Part shown: piece by piece, positions 11,001 through 22,600 of the stretch
Position numbering within the stretch: position 1 is the first letter of the stretch
Layout of the letters: every line of letters begins with the position of its first letter
Source of the DNA: Pyrocephalus nanus
Lineage: Eukaryota; Chordata; Aves; Passeriformes; Tyrannidae
Assembly (NCBI GenBank): GCA_038380795.1
Contig: CM076270.1
Coordinates: 12,771,001-12,835,000 of the forward strand
Length of the DNA stretch: 64,000 nucleotides
Direction of reading: 5' to 3'
The notes under the pieces: model-generated
Databases searched by the model: none
What the model was told of the DNA's origin: nothing
Seen by the model: the letters and a program-made list of their open reading frames with translations, nothing else
Program-made: the position numbers and the translations under genes

Positions 11001-12339
11001 TGACTGTGTATTCATTGTTGAATAGCTGCACTGTAAAATTTATCAATTACAGTATTCTCTTCACAGGGTTACCATTGAGAGGGTCTATTGACAAGAAAAC
11101 TTTGTTAATAGTTGTGCTGTTCATCCAGGAGCTGAAAAGGAAGTTGAAGCTGGGAATAATTGGTATAGTGTCCTGATTCTGAGGAAGTTTATCTTCTGTC
11201 CTGTTCTTGCTCCACTTTATTTCCTGTGTTCTTTCACCTGTTTTCCCTGGTTCTGATGCCTGTCTCCTCCCATGCTGCCATGTTCCTGGCTTTGCTCCTA
11301 ATCTCCCTCCGAATTTGCTTCAGTGCTGGGTACAATGTTGAGGAAGGGGACAAGTATGAGAGAGAATACTTGTCATAATCTTACTCCTGCTTCCATGGTG
11401 GTCCCAGCTGAACAGCTTGTTCAGCTCTGCAGCCGGAATGCTACATGGCCCCTGTGCTCAGGGTTTGCCTATATTTTGAGGGATGGTGCTTGTTTTGGTG
11501 CAGGTGGAATGAATCTTCAAAGAAACAAAACTCTAGCAGCTGACTTGTCCCCTTGCACAGATGGCTTCCTGAGTTATAACTAGGCCAAATTTGCAAGATT
11601 GTTGAGACTACAGAAGATGGAGGTCTGACACTGGAATAACCTCCTTAGCTTCATATTCGTTCTCCAAGTTACAGGAGGCTCTAAAGTGCTTTGGTAAAGC
11701 TTTTATAGGAATCTTGTCATGTGCAAGCATCTTCCCAACCATGCCCTCAAAAAAGCTGACTAATTTCAGATTGAAATTAAAACGCTGGCTGAAGACAAAG
11801 GTGCAGTAAGGAAAACTTGTAGGCAAATCTCAAAAGCATTGCAGATTTACGTGGTTTTCGGAAACCTGTGTTAAACTTTGGCTGCAGGAAACGCACAGGT
11901 GTTAGTGCAGAAGGAGGTTCTGCTGTGTGGCACACTCAGCCTTGTGTTGCCACCATGTCACATAATTACTGTGGAGCCTGAGCTTTCTGTAGGTAGAGGA
12001 AACCAATGCTCGTGCTGTCTCATCTAAGCAAACAGTGCAATTGTAGGAAAGCTCACTTGGAGGGTTAAGTGAACTCATCCCAAAACTAGTTTGATTTTAA
12101 TTTTTTGGAATGCACTTGTCTGGTGAGAAACTCCTCAGTCCTGTGTTGACACAATTTAGGGGTCATACTGCAAATAACACATCCTCTGTCCCTGACAGAT
12201 TTTTGTTACCACTGAAGACAGTAGTAAATACATCCCTTTAAGAAAAAAATGACTTTGCTATGCTGGCTGCTGGTTTGCAACTTGTTTTGAGATATTTGGA
12301 GAGGGTGGATAGCTGGGAGTTAATTTTGAATTTCTGTGT

Positions 12340-12440
12340 TAGTAGTGTTTTTGGTTGTTTGTGGGTTTGTTTGTTTTTGTTTTGTGGTTTTAATGTTTGT
12401 GTGTTTTGTTTGTTTGATTTTTTTTTATTGGTGCAGGTTT
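12340..12440 (+). repeat. GT/T-rich low-complexity tract
   Basis: Irregular TTTG, GTTT and T-run sequence without a fixed period. It accounts for the open 65-codon frame over 12260-12457, rich in Phe, Val and Cys, which I do not regard as a gene. Similar tracts occur at 2588-2620 and 34740-34800. Confidence 0.75.
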
Positions 12441-12624
12441 TTTTAGGCTTTGGCTGATGACTAAGTGTGCATGAGGTGATATCAAATCAAAAAGTATGCA
12501 CAGTAGAAGATTGTCATGTCAATTTTTGTCTGTGTGATGACAACTTTATTTTTTAAAAGTTTTTCCTACCTTAATTCTGGATGTAGGAGAAGACCCTGTG
12601 AGTTTCTGAGGGAAAATTGGAAAG

Positions 12625-12750
12625 AGGTAACATGAAGGAAAGACTGGACTTGGCACTTAGTCTAGTTGACATGGTGGTGTTGGGTCATAGGTTGGACTTG
12701 ATGATCTCAGAGGTCTTTACAATCTGATGGATTCAGTGATTCTGTGAAGA
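12625..12750 (+). mobile_element. CR1 LINE 3'-end fragment
   Basis: The stretch around GGTTGGACTTGATGATCTCAG, with AGGTCTTTACAATCTGATGG and a trailing GATTCAGTGATTCTGTGA, matches the 3' terminus of avian CR1 elements, whose copies end in short ATTCTRTG-type repeats. It is 5'-truncated, as is usual for CR1, and non-coding. Confidence 0.8.
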
Positions 12751-13210
12751 TATGGTGAAGGAGTGATTAGTAAGCAAAGAGGAAAATATGAATGAACAGT
12801 TTTGGAAGGGTAAGTGGTCAGACTGGCAAGGAGTTGAACTTGCCTGAGTGTAAAAAGCTAGAGGAATAAAAAGTAAACAATTAGACACAAGGTTAGATGA
12901 GGGCAGTTTCAGTTGAGCACCAAGTAAGGAGAATTTGTGTTAGTGGAAAATAATATCTCCTGGAATTTGAGTTAAGCAAAGAAGTATGTGCAGAAATGAT
13001 GTTCAAAGGGTAGGACACTGTTACTGAAACAAGTTAATTTAACTCCTTAACTCTGGTCATTGGCTTGGTAAATGGATATGAAGCTTTTCTTGGTGTTTGT
13101 ATTTTCTTGTGGATCACTAATCGTACACTTTTCAAGTCATGGTTTGTGTGTTAAACATATTCTTAGCCAGGTTTAGCAGGTGAAGTAAACATGTAGGATT
13201 GAGACTTCCT

Positions 13211-13250
13211 TGGAATTAATAGGAGTTGCTTGGAATTAACAGGAGTTGCT
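13211..13250 (+). repeat. 20-bp tandem duplication
   Basis: TGGAATTAATAGGAGTTGCT at 13211-13230 is followed directly by the same 20 bases with one change (T to C) at 13231-13250. Confidence 0.95.
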
Positions 13251-13949
13251 TTGCAAGCAAAGAATGAAAGTCTGTAGTGTTGGCAGACTCTTTTGCCTGT
13301 TCTGACAGTGATCGTGACTCTGTTTTGTCAATCTATTCATTATGTTGAGCTGTTAAGAATTTGGCAGATACCATACATCTCAAATTACTCTTAACTGAAA
13401 TAGCATGTTGACTTTTTTTTTTTTTTTCCCCCCTCTAGTAGTTTGAAGTTTTCAGTGCTTTGGCAGGAAGCCCTAGGAAATGAAGATGTCTTTCCCTCCC
13501 TGTCCTTGATTTAGACAAATACTTAATTTATAATGGGATGACACCTCTTCCTGGACAACATACAGGGAGTCCAATTCTTAACAGACTTGTTTTTTCAAAT
13601 ATGGATAACATCATAAACAAACACAGGAATTTGCATGTGCCCTATTTGGATGAACAAATATCTGAGAAGAGGCAGACCAATGAGAGATGACAAAGGAATT
13701 GCTCACATGGATACATCTTCAAGTGAAATACAAAATTGAAATAAATCAATTTCTGATGGAATTCATAAGCTTCTTGGTTGCTTAAAAGCAACCTCTGAGA
13801 GATTCTCCTGAACAAGCTGGTATTGAAACACTTTGTGTGGTTTGTATGTAGATGCAAATGTATGTGGTGGTTTGCTGACTTTGGCTGAAATTGGTTTGTT
13901 CAGCTGTTGAACATCTATCAGAAAGGATCATCTCATCGATGTCAGTGCA

Positions 13950-14285
13950 GGATTAACTATGGAGCTGAAGCATGTAAATCCTGGTCATGCTGCCATGCAG
14001 AGGGACCTGCACAGGCTGACAGGAAATGGGCTAACAGGAACCTCATGGAATTCAACAAGTAGAAGTGCAAAGTTCAGTACCTGAGAAGGAACAATCCTTT
14101 GTACCAGTATATATTGTGTGTCACCCAGCTGGAAAGAAGTGTTGTAGAAAAGAACCTGGGGGTCCTGGTGACACTGTGTGAACAATTGCTGTGCCCTTGG
14201 GGTAGTGAACAGTCTCCTAAACAGTCTCCTGGGCTGTGTTAGACACAGAATTGCCAGCAGGCTGAGGGATGATATGATCATTTTG
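13950..14285 (+). mobile_element. CR1 LINE internal fragment
   Basis: Segments such as CAGAGGGACCTGCACAGGCT, CATGGAATTCAACAAG and GAAAAGAACCTGGGGGTCCT resemble the part of CR1 ORF2 downstream of the reverse-transcriptase core (RDLDRL, EFNKAK and EKDLGV-like peptides). Frames are broken and the copy is old. Confidence 0.7.
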
Positions 14286-14784
14286 CATTTTGGAATTCAA
14301 AACATGAATGTAGAGTTTATAAAAAATGATCAAACAGAAAACAAACATGAGCTTCCTAAATGAACTCTTGCTCATGCACAAAGCTGTCAACTACATTAAA
14401 ACTGGAAACCTTCAAATGAGGATATAATTAATACAGCATGTACAAATGTGATTGTTAAATTCACATATACTGTGGCAGCAGTTTACAGTTTTGTGTGGTA
14501 TATCATGTAAGGGCAACAGCTCACTGGTTTACATATCCAGTGTCCAGTGCAGTCTGCTGTAGTAAACATGTTACTGTTCTAGTTCAAGAAATGTTAAGCT
14601 TGTGTGGAATTTCCTGGCATTTATTTAAGAAAAACCATCTATAACCTACAAGTGGTTGAGATGCTTAAAGTGTAAAAATGCAAAGCCCACAAATAGTGGG
14701 TTACCTTGATCATCAGAGGAATGCTTTGAATTTTTGAAATACTCCCACCTCCTTCCCAGTCATTTAAATTGCCCACTCCAAATC

Positions 14785-15055
14785 ATTTATATTGGAAAGA
14801 CCTGTAAGATTATCAAGTCCAACCATTAACCCAGCACTGCCAAGTCCACCCCTAAACCATATCCCTAAGCACCACATCTACAAGTCTTTTAAATACTTTC
14901 AGGTACTCAACCATTCCCCGTGACAGTCTGTTCCAATCCTTGACAGCCTTTTCAGTGAAGAAATTTTTCCTAATTTCCAACCTAAACCTCCCCTGGCACA
15001 ACTTGAGGTCATTTCCTCTTGTCCCATTGCTTGTTATTTTGAGACTGACACTCAT
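14785..15055 (-). mobile_element. CR1 LINE 3' fragment, reverse orientation
   Basis: On the + strand it reads CTGTAAGATTATCAAGTCCA, then CAACCATTCCCCGTGACAGT, then TTTCCTAATTTCCAACCTAA and CATTTCCTCTTGTCCCATTG, the typical reverse complement of a CR1 3' region. The 67-codon frame on the - strand here (14852-15055) belongs to the repeat and is not a gene. Confidence 0.85.
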
Positions 15056-18000
15056 CTCAACTGCAATGTTATTTCAGGTAGATAAATAGCAAATGCCAAT
15101 GAAATTTTATTGTTTCCCTCTATACCATAAATTAAGGTTCAATATCAGAAGACTGAAACCAACATCATGTAAAAAAATTACAGTGAGTTGCTTGATAGTT
15201 GTTAGAAAATCAGAATATATCAAGATATGACCAGGGAAGAACAGGGAATGGGAGACTGACTGGTACAGGGAATCTTTCCTATAGAGATGTGCTATGTTAA
15301 TGGTTTCTTTCTCTGTTGTGTTTTGTTGAGGTTATTGTTGTTTGCTGACATATTCTGTGCTTCAGGCTTTCTTCTTTACAGTTTAATTTCGTATATATGT
15401 TGTGTATTTTATACCTGTTGGATGCTTGTTCTTTGTTCTGTTGTCCTCCAAACATTTTTTGCCCAGTTCTCAAGGTTGGTTTCCTTTGACCAGTAATTAA
15501 CAGCTGGTGAGTTGTTTATAGTCTTGAGGCCTGTGATACCTCTCCGTTTTCAAGGCCTCTGCTGTCATGCTATGCTTGGGCTTCTCTATGCAGCTTTTTG
15601 TTCTGGGGTCATAGGTAATTCATTCCCTACAGAATAGCCACTTGTTATTGGTATCTATTTGGTATTACAGACACAAACACAGGCTTTTCTTTGTACATCC
15701 AGTCTCTGTTTGCATGTGCTTGTATTTATGTACAGCTTTTATTTAGCTTTGGATAATTGTGTGATATAACAACAAATGGGTTTACATATATTTATATAAG
15801 CTATTTCTGGAATATATTTAGTAAACATTTATTTATAAGCTGTGTATATTATATATAAAAATATTTATAAAAATAGGTGCTAGCTCACACTGTTTTCTGA
15901 AGCTGAGTAAAAGCCAGGCAACTTGGGTGAGTCACCTGGTCTATACATAATTGGTTGGTAGAGTTGGACAAGCTAAAACAAAGCTCTGGGCAGGCCAGGA
16001 CAAGTGCAAGGCCTGGTTATTCACTTAACGTGAGGCCCATGGCCTGTTACAAGCAATGCCAACACCTTGTGTATAGGGTTACACCATTCCCTTAAGAAAA
16101 TGCTATTATAGGTATCCCATCTTTGACTCGTAAAGTTACAGTTATCAAAAGGTTCCCACATAAGGGAATGCAGAGGATAATTCTGCTCAGCTTTATTTTA
16201 CTTGATGACTGTATTAAAACTATTATTATTTTCTGTAGGAAAGGTGTACGTGGAAAGCTTGGCTTGACAATAAGATTTTTAGAACATGCACTGATCTTAA
16301 ATTACCCTGATTACTCTGTGGGTTATGTAGCAGAAAGTAGCAGACACTGCACATACGTGTACAAATGGCAAGCAGAGGCCTTATGTCTTATTTCTAAGGA
16401 GCAGGGAAGAAATTGATCTGAAGGAATGGTGTCATGTTCCTGGTTGGAATCCTTGTCCTCGGGGGCAGATTCTGAGGCAGAATTGATGTAGTCTCTTGAA
16501 GTGCCCTCAAATATACTTAAAGAAGTATAAGAATTTGCTTGCTTCTGTAGTTCTGCTGTTCTTTTAATGACTGTTTTGCTTTTTAATGAAGCTGGAACTC
16601 CCTTGTGAAGTTGATTTTGGTTTCAATTTGTATTCGGCAGATAACTTTCTTGTTTGCTTTGAGCAGTTTTAGTTTCTGGTGTATCATTTTACTGGTGAAC
16701 AAGCCTATTCAAAGAACAAAACTAAGATGAGGGAAGAATATAAGAAGGGGGTGAATGATATGCCAGCAAGCTGCTTTTAGACAGGAAAAAAACCCCAGTT
16801 TATCACCACTGTTTGGCTTTCACATGACTAATAGGTTAAGAAATATAGTTTTCTTTTTCATAGGAGTCCTCCTTTGCAGCACTGGTGGTCTGGCACTTGA
16901 TTTGTATAGGTTTTTATTCCTCTTGTGATCAAACATTATTCAGATTTGGCTACTTCATGTGGTTTTATTTGGAAGCAGACCTAATTCCAGAATGTTTTTT
17001 TGTGTTGCCTACCGTTTATCACTTTTTGTCACTTTGATTTCCTAAAACTCTGTGCACCTACTTTTCAAGTGTCATTCAGCTGTTCCTTGAATATGCCCCC
17101 TCTAATTTGTGTTTTCTTTTACTATTGTGTGATCCCTTATTTGAATCAGTTTTCTGTAACTTAGTTTGAGATAAAATCTATTTTGGAATTAATATGGGAG
17201 AAAAAAGCTGGAACATAAAAATAGCATCTCTAGCTTGAAGAGGGAGTCTGACCATAAATACAACTAAAAATGAATATTTTACTGCCTGCATCTGTAAGAG
17301 GCAGGAAAATGTTAGAACTTTTCCTATGATAATGCATCCACAGATTGATATATCTTCAGCAGATATCCAAGTGTGTTGATGTGATGAAATATTTTTGTGA
17401 GCTGATACACAGCAGTAGACCAGAAGAATTTTTTTAGGTTGAATTTACTGTGGCCTGAGTTTCTGGCATTAAAAAGTGTAAATGTCAGTATTCATTCCTT
17501 ATCGACCTAATGCATTCAGGGTTCATAGATGGCTTGCTTATACTTGTACATACTTAATGTTTGCATTCTGAATGGTAAAAATGTTAACTTTTTTTTTAAA
17601 AAAGGTAGATATTATCATATAGAAACCAGGTTCCTAGAAACTTTGTGGATTTGGAGCAAGTTCAGGATAAACAGAAACTAATCCCCTCATTAAATGGTGT
17701 ACATATTTGTGACATTTTTCAATAGCAAGTCTATTTTGGTGCCCTTTATAGAGAAGTAGAGATGATGTATGGGAAATACTGTGCTTTTTGAAACCAGTCA
17801 TTCTGCAGTATGAATAAATGGCTACCTCGGCTGGCAGAGACTTAAAAGAGTAGCAGAATTGAAAATCGGTGTCCTAGATTTCTGTGGCAAAACAGTTGCA
17901 CAAATAACCCCTTCCCATAAATAATGCAATGATCTTCCTGGCTTGCTTGCTGTGGATTGCAGCTATAGAATCAACTTTAACCACTGCCTATTTTAATATA

Positions 18001-19505
18001 CAAAGTACTCTTTATTGGGGGGAGAGAAATCTTTACTCGATGTGCTTGATTGAGGTATTAATGTTAATGCAGCTACAAGACAAATTTGCAACTGAGGGAG
18101 CTAATGTGGAAGATAGATTTAAAGGCAATTTGTATCTCTTAGGCTGCTTTGCTCCTGTATATCTAGGTCACTTAACATCTTCTGCAACCCTCACTGCCAT
18201 TTTTTCCAATCAGCAGCGCTAAGAGCAAGTATAACTTTAAAAATTACTGTCAGCAGTTGGTAGGAATTTGACTCTTGCTCAGAGGGGAGATACTCAAATG
18301 GAATTTGAGAATTTCAGTTTTCTGAGCTGGTAGAGAGCTGAAGTGCCATGTCTATGAAAACATCTAAGACTGGAATACCAGCAACAGTAGTTGCAACTCT
18401 CAGTTGCAGGTCTTTCTTTTGTGGGGCAGCTCTGTAAGGAGTTGGTTAATAACCAATGTCTCTGTTACTGACTCTGGGCAGCTGCTGAAAAGCTACAAAA
18501 TTCTGAAGATTAGACTCCTCCTTATTCATGGCTATTTCCTTCTTTGGCTTACTGTGTCTGTATGTTTCTATTCTGTGAAGTTGGCACAATTAAAAATCGA
18601 GAGTTTGCAACTCTTGTTTAGCAGATTTTTACTTTGAATAAGAGACTAAAAGCCTTACAGGACAACTTCATTTGTCTGACCCTCCCTTAGCCTATACCTT
18701 TTCAGATTTATTTATTTATTTTTCATATGTGTGTTTATGGATGTGAATACAGTTGTGGTAGCAGCTTTCATAGAAACACCTTTGGTGCTTCTTTAGATTG
18801 TGCTATTTTTGTTGGTGCTTCATGTAGTGGATAGGATGTCAATAAAAAAACTAATGCTGCCAAATTTTTGGCTGCAAGTTTCCAGCTGAGACTTCAAGGT
18901 TATAGAAAAAGCTGTTTACTAGTTCATAAGTATGACTTGTAATTCGTACTGTTAAGTTTTATCCTATTTCTGTTACGTAGACTGAAAAAGCAGATGATGA
19001 CCTATCCTAATCATGTTTCCCTTTCCTAACTTCTTGCAGCTTTTCTCTTGCTGATTTCATCAGTGTACTTCTGTTTGTGTGGTCATTTAATTGAAACACG
19101 TACCACAAAACAGACCTTCTAATATTGCCTTTGAACCATAGATTTCAGCTAACCAAAAGCTGAAGTTGTAGTTAGGTATACCAGAACTTGAAACATTGAC
19201 AGTCATGCTTTCCACTATTCCACGACCTTTATTCCGTATTCTTCTGCCATTCCTGCTGCAGTGGTGCCACCAGGGTTGGTGGCAGAGGCCCAAAGCGAGT
19301 GGAGACGTGGGGGCTCTGAGATGTGGGTGTAAGAGAGTGAGTTGTGTGTTCAGTGGGGGAGGTTCATGGGATCTTGGTGATACCTATGAATTTACTGATG
19401 GCAGATGAAGCTGTATCAAATTTGTTTTTCACGGGGAAGATGTACTTAACATCAGAATATTATAGTAACTATAAAGCCTAACCTTAATTTTTTTCACATC
19501 ATTAG

Positions 19506-19672
19506 ATATTCAAGAATTTTATGAAGTGACCTTATTGGACAATCCAAAATGCATTGATCATTCTCAGCCATCTGAACCAATACAGCCTGTGAATACCTGG
19601 GACTTCTCCAGCCTTCCGAGCACAACAGTGACATTAGAAACACTGCCAAGCAGCCTTAGCCCAAGTGTAGAG
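19506..19672 (+). CDS. DLG1: DLG1 coding exon 3 (end of L27 and serine/proline linker)
   Basis: The acceptor is TTTTTTTCACATCATTAG and the donor is GTATGA. The exon is 167 nt: it completes Asp51 and ends in phase 0 after Glu106. It encodes [20 protein letters not shown] followed by a Ser/Thr/Pro-rich stretch with SSLPST and [13 protein letters not shown]. The first part finishes the last L27 helix. The rest is linker toward PDZ1, with a Ser-Pro at residues 102-103. Base composition drops from the GC-rich promoter region to about 45-50% GC. This exon belongs only to the L27 isoform, because the alternative first exon at 28513 lies downstream of it. Confidence 0.97.
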
Positions 19673-22600
19673 GTATGATATAAAAGACTCTGTTTTATTT
19701 TTCTTATTGAGACTGTTAGTTCAACATTGTGTTCTACATTTCCTTCATTTTATAAAATATTAATTTTCAAAGAAAATGTGCATTATTAAGTAGTCATAGG
19801 GGATTTAATTATTGAAATGTTTAATAACGTATACATTTTGCTTAGTCAAAAATTTATAAACTCGTTTGTCAAAGGTACCATTAAGTGACCATTAAATTGG
19901 ATTTATGTTTTGATTTTGGAACCCTGCTGCCAGGTTTAGTATGTTTATACTCATCCATACTCGTGACTCTTGAGTCATTATTTCATTAGTAATATGGAAG
20001 ATCTGAGGCTGTATCTTTCTAATAGTAAATTTTCCAGTCTGCTGGGAAGAAATTCCCTGCTACTTCTATGTCCATGTTCTGGAGGGAGTTGTTTTTGAAA
20101 ACTATATGCAGCCAGTTGTCACTAATGAGTGGTGAGAACTGAGCAGGGAAATGCACACTCATGTACATTTTTCACTAAGTCAAAATCTCCCTTCCCCTGT
20201 TCAAGTTATAATGTTGCTTGAATCTTTTTACGTCAGACCTCTTATTTGTCCCCAAAGAGAAGAGCTTTGTTCCAAGTGTGCCCTGAACACTGGAGAAGGT
20301 GCATGAGTAACTGAAGGCAGTGCTGTGCTGATCCGTTTTCGTGAACTAGCCATAGAGCTCAGGAGGAGCACTGGGAGAGACCAGCCAAAGGACTGGTCCT
20401 GCAGCCTGTTGGGAAGCTCAGGAGCTTGTACCACTGAGCAAGATAAAGTGGTGAGGATGCCTTAATGAGTGAAGCTTTATCAGAGGCTGTTTGGACTGTG
20501 GAAGAAAGTCCACTTAGGTGCAGATCAGAAGAGTGTGATGTGCTAATGAGTTTGTGCAGTTAAAAAAAAAAAAAAAGGTGCTTGTGCTTATTGTACCTTT
20601 TCTCAAGTTTGGTATATTGAAGCTAGTATGAAATACATCAGGAATGCTTTAAAGAGAACTACAGAGGAAATCCAAGACTTGTGTTCTTTTGGAAAGTAAA
20701 AAATGACCAGTGGATGAAAGGTCAGCCAAGCCAGGGCAAGAGTTATATATTGCCAAGAACAACCGTTAAAATATGTTTACATGAAAAATCTGAGCAGCCT
20801 AGGTGTGCTGTGTTTTTCAGGTTTGTAAGTAATTGGACACTGAAGAATTAAAATTCTAGTTTAACTTGCAGCGTGGGAATAGATTTTCTTTGCTTTTTGA
20901 GAATCTTGATTATACACTGGAAAACTTAAATTGTATGTCTCTGTGGAATCTTAGTTACCTGAAATTGCATAGAGAAGGCCACTGTTGCCATAGTTACCTT
21001 AATGAAAACTTTCTCTAAGAATTGTAATGCTGGGGTATATGAGAAACAGTATGGAAAAAAGCGTTGTGCTCTTTACTTGTATGCCATCATCTAAATCTTA
21101 GGCTTAGAGCTGTAGAACTTCCCTTTCTGAAGGTATGGTGGGAATGGCATCTCTTAGAAGCAGGAGCAAAATGAACAACAGACAATAGGATAGGCAAGGA
21201 GAAGCAAAGCTTATTTTGTCTACTGAGGTGTTTTGAAATAAGCTGGTTCTAATGTATTTTGTGTTTGCATGTGCAGAGAACTTACTGAGGCACTTTGGGA
21301 GTCATTGCAGTTGCCCTTAGTCATGGAGGATGGATGAAGTTCCAGAAAATTGCAGATGGACAAATGCTGCCTTTTAAAAAGGGAATATGTAGGAGCAAGG
21401 CAGGAGAGGAGGATCCAGGTTTAACAGGTAGAAGGAATGATTCTACAGTCTTTTGGTAGCAAATTGGAAGTGATAAAGGAGCCAAATAATACCTGTAATA
21501 GTTGTTGATGACAGTTTTATCAAACAGTTTCTTTCTAATGTGGTAATAGTTCTTGTGCTGGGAAGAAACAATAAATGTGATAAATTCTGATTTCAGTAAA
21601 ACTTTTGGCATGGTTTAACAGGCTATCTTTTGAGATCATGTATCAGTTCAAGTTTCTAAAAAAATATATCTGAATATGGGTTGTTAGTAAAAACATCCTG
21701 ATTAAATTAGAAATTAAACAATGGAAAGAGAATGGCGTGTTGCTGCTTCAGCACCTGAGACTAGAACGAAACCTTGGGCAGTTGGAGTAATTGATGGGCA
21801 GGCTCTGGTTCAGCAGAACGAAGTACAGTGTCCTGCACTTTGGCTGAACCAGTGAAAGTTCAATAGTTAAGAAGTAGTTTCTCAGAAAAGGTCTGGGTCA
21901 TTTTTGAATCTCAAGGTGAGTCAACCATGTCATAGGAACACCTTAATGATATAAGTGTAGTGTAAAACTGTTCTGCTCTACTTGGTCTGCATAAGGCTTT
22001 GCTGGAGATACTGTCAAATTTGAGGTACCGCGGTGCAAAAAAAAGATGTATAATTTCAGTGCTTAGAGATTGACATGGAGGATCTAAAGCTTGAAAAGGA
22101 GTGAAGACTGGAAAGATTTAGTGCTGTTTAAAAGAATTGAACACTTAATTGGGAAACAGAATTTTCATGTATTTGTAGGCAAATGTGAAAAAGGAACGTA
22201 GTATCCTGGCAGAGCTGTACATGGGCAGTCTCCTTTACTGAAGGTCTTCTGACTATCTTAAATGGCTTAATTTTTTTTTCCTCTGTAATGCACTTGGGAA
22301 CAGTCTAATGGACTTGAGGATTTATGTCCCTACCAAACCATTTTGTAATTGCTAAATATGCTCCTAATTCTAGCAACTGGGACTGGGAAGCACAGATGTG
22401 CTGCTATGAGATATGTGTTATGATGTTGCAACTGTAGCACCTTTTGTGCTTCCCCTGTAGGAGAAACTTGCTGACATCTGAAGTACAGAATAGTGGGTAC
22501 TGATAAATCCAGGCTTTGTGATTGTTCCCTTGCCAGCCCCCTACAGAAACTCTTTCCAGTTGTATACAAGTTTATTTATTTTGTGACCAAGATGTCCATA

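Larger units (their letters stand above)
5391..19505 (+). other. DLG1 intron 2 (14.1 kb)
   Basis: AT-rich intronic DNA with homopolymer T tracts, a few CR1 fragments (12625-12750, 13950-14285, 14785-15055) and a 20-bp tandem duplication, each listed separately. Other frames, such as 6368-6790 and 11323-11583, show no recognisable family or coding-style bounds. A Kozak-ATG-to-donor segment at 9791-9881 is discussed as a possible cryptic exon. Confidence 0.85.

Noticed and set aside
11323..11583. 86-codon + frame with balanced composition
   Set aside because: No family resemblance, no splice-site bounds and no promoter; length is within chance for this much DNA.
13411..13440. Strong splice-acceptor-like tract (T15, C-run, CTCTAG) in intron 2
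   Set aside because: No plausible exon with a good donor follows and the sequence after it has no DLG1 similarity; probably a decoy acceptor.
14852..15055. 67-codon - strand frame as a small gene
   Set aside because: It lies inside a reverse-oriented CR1 3' fragment.
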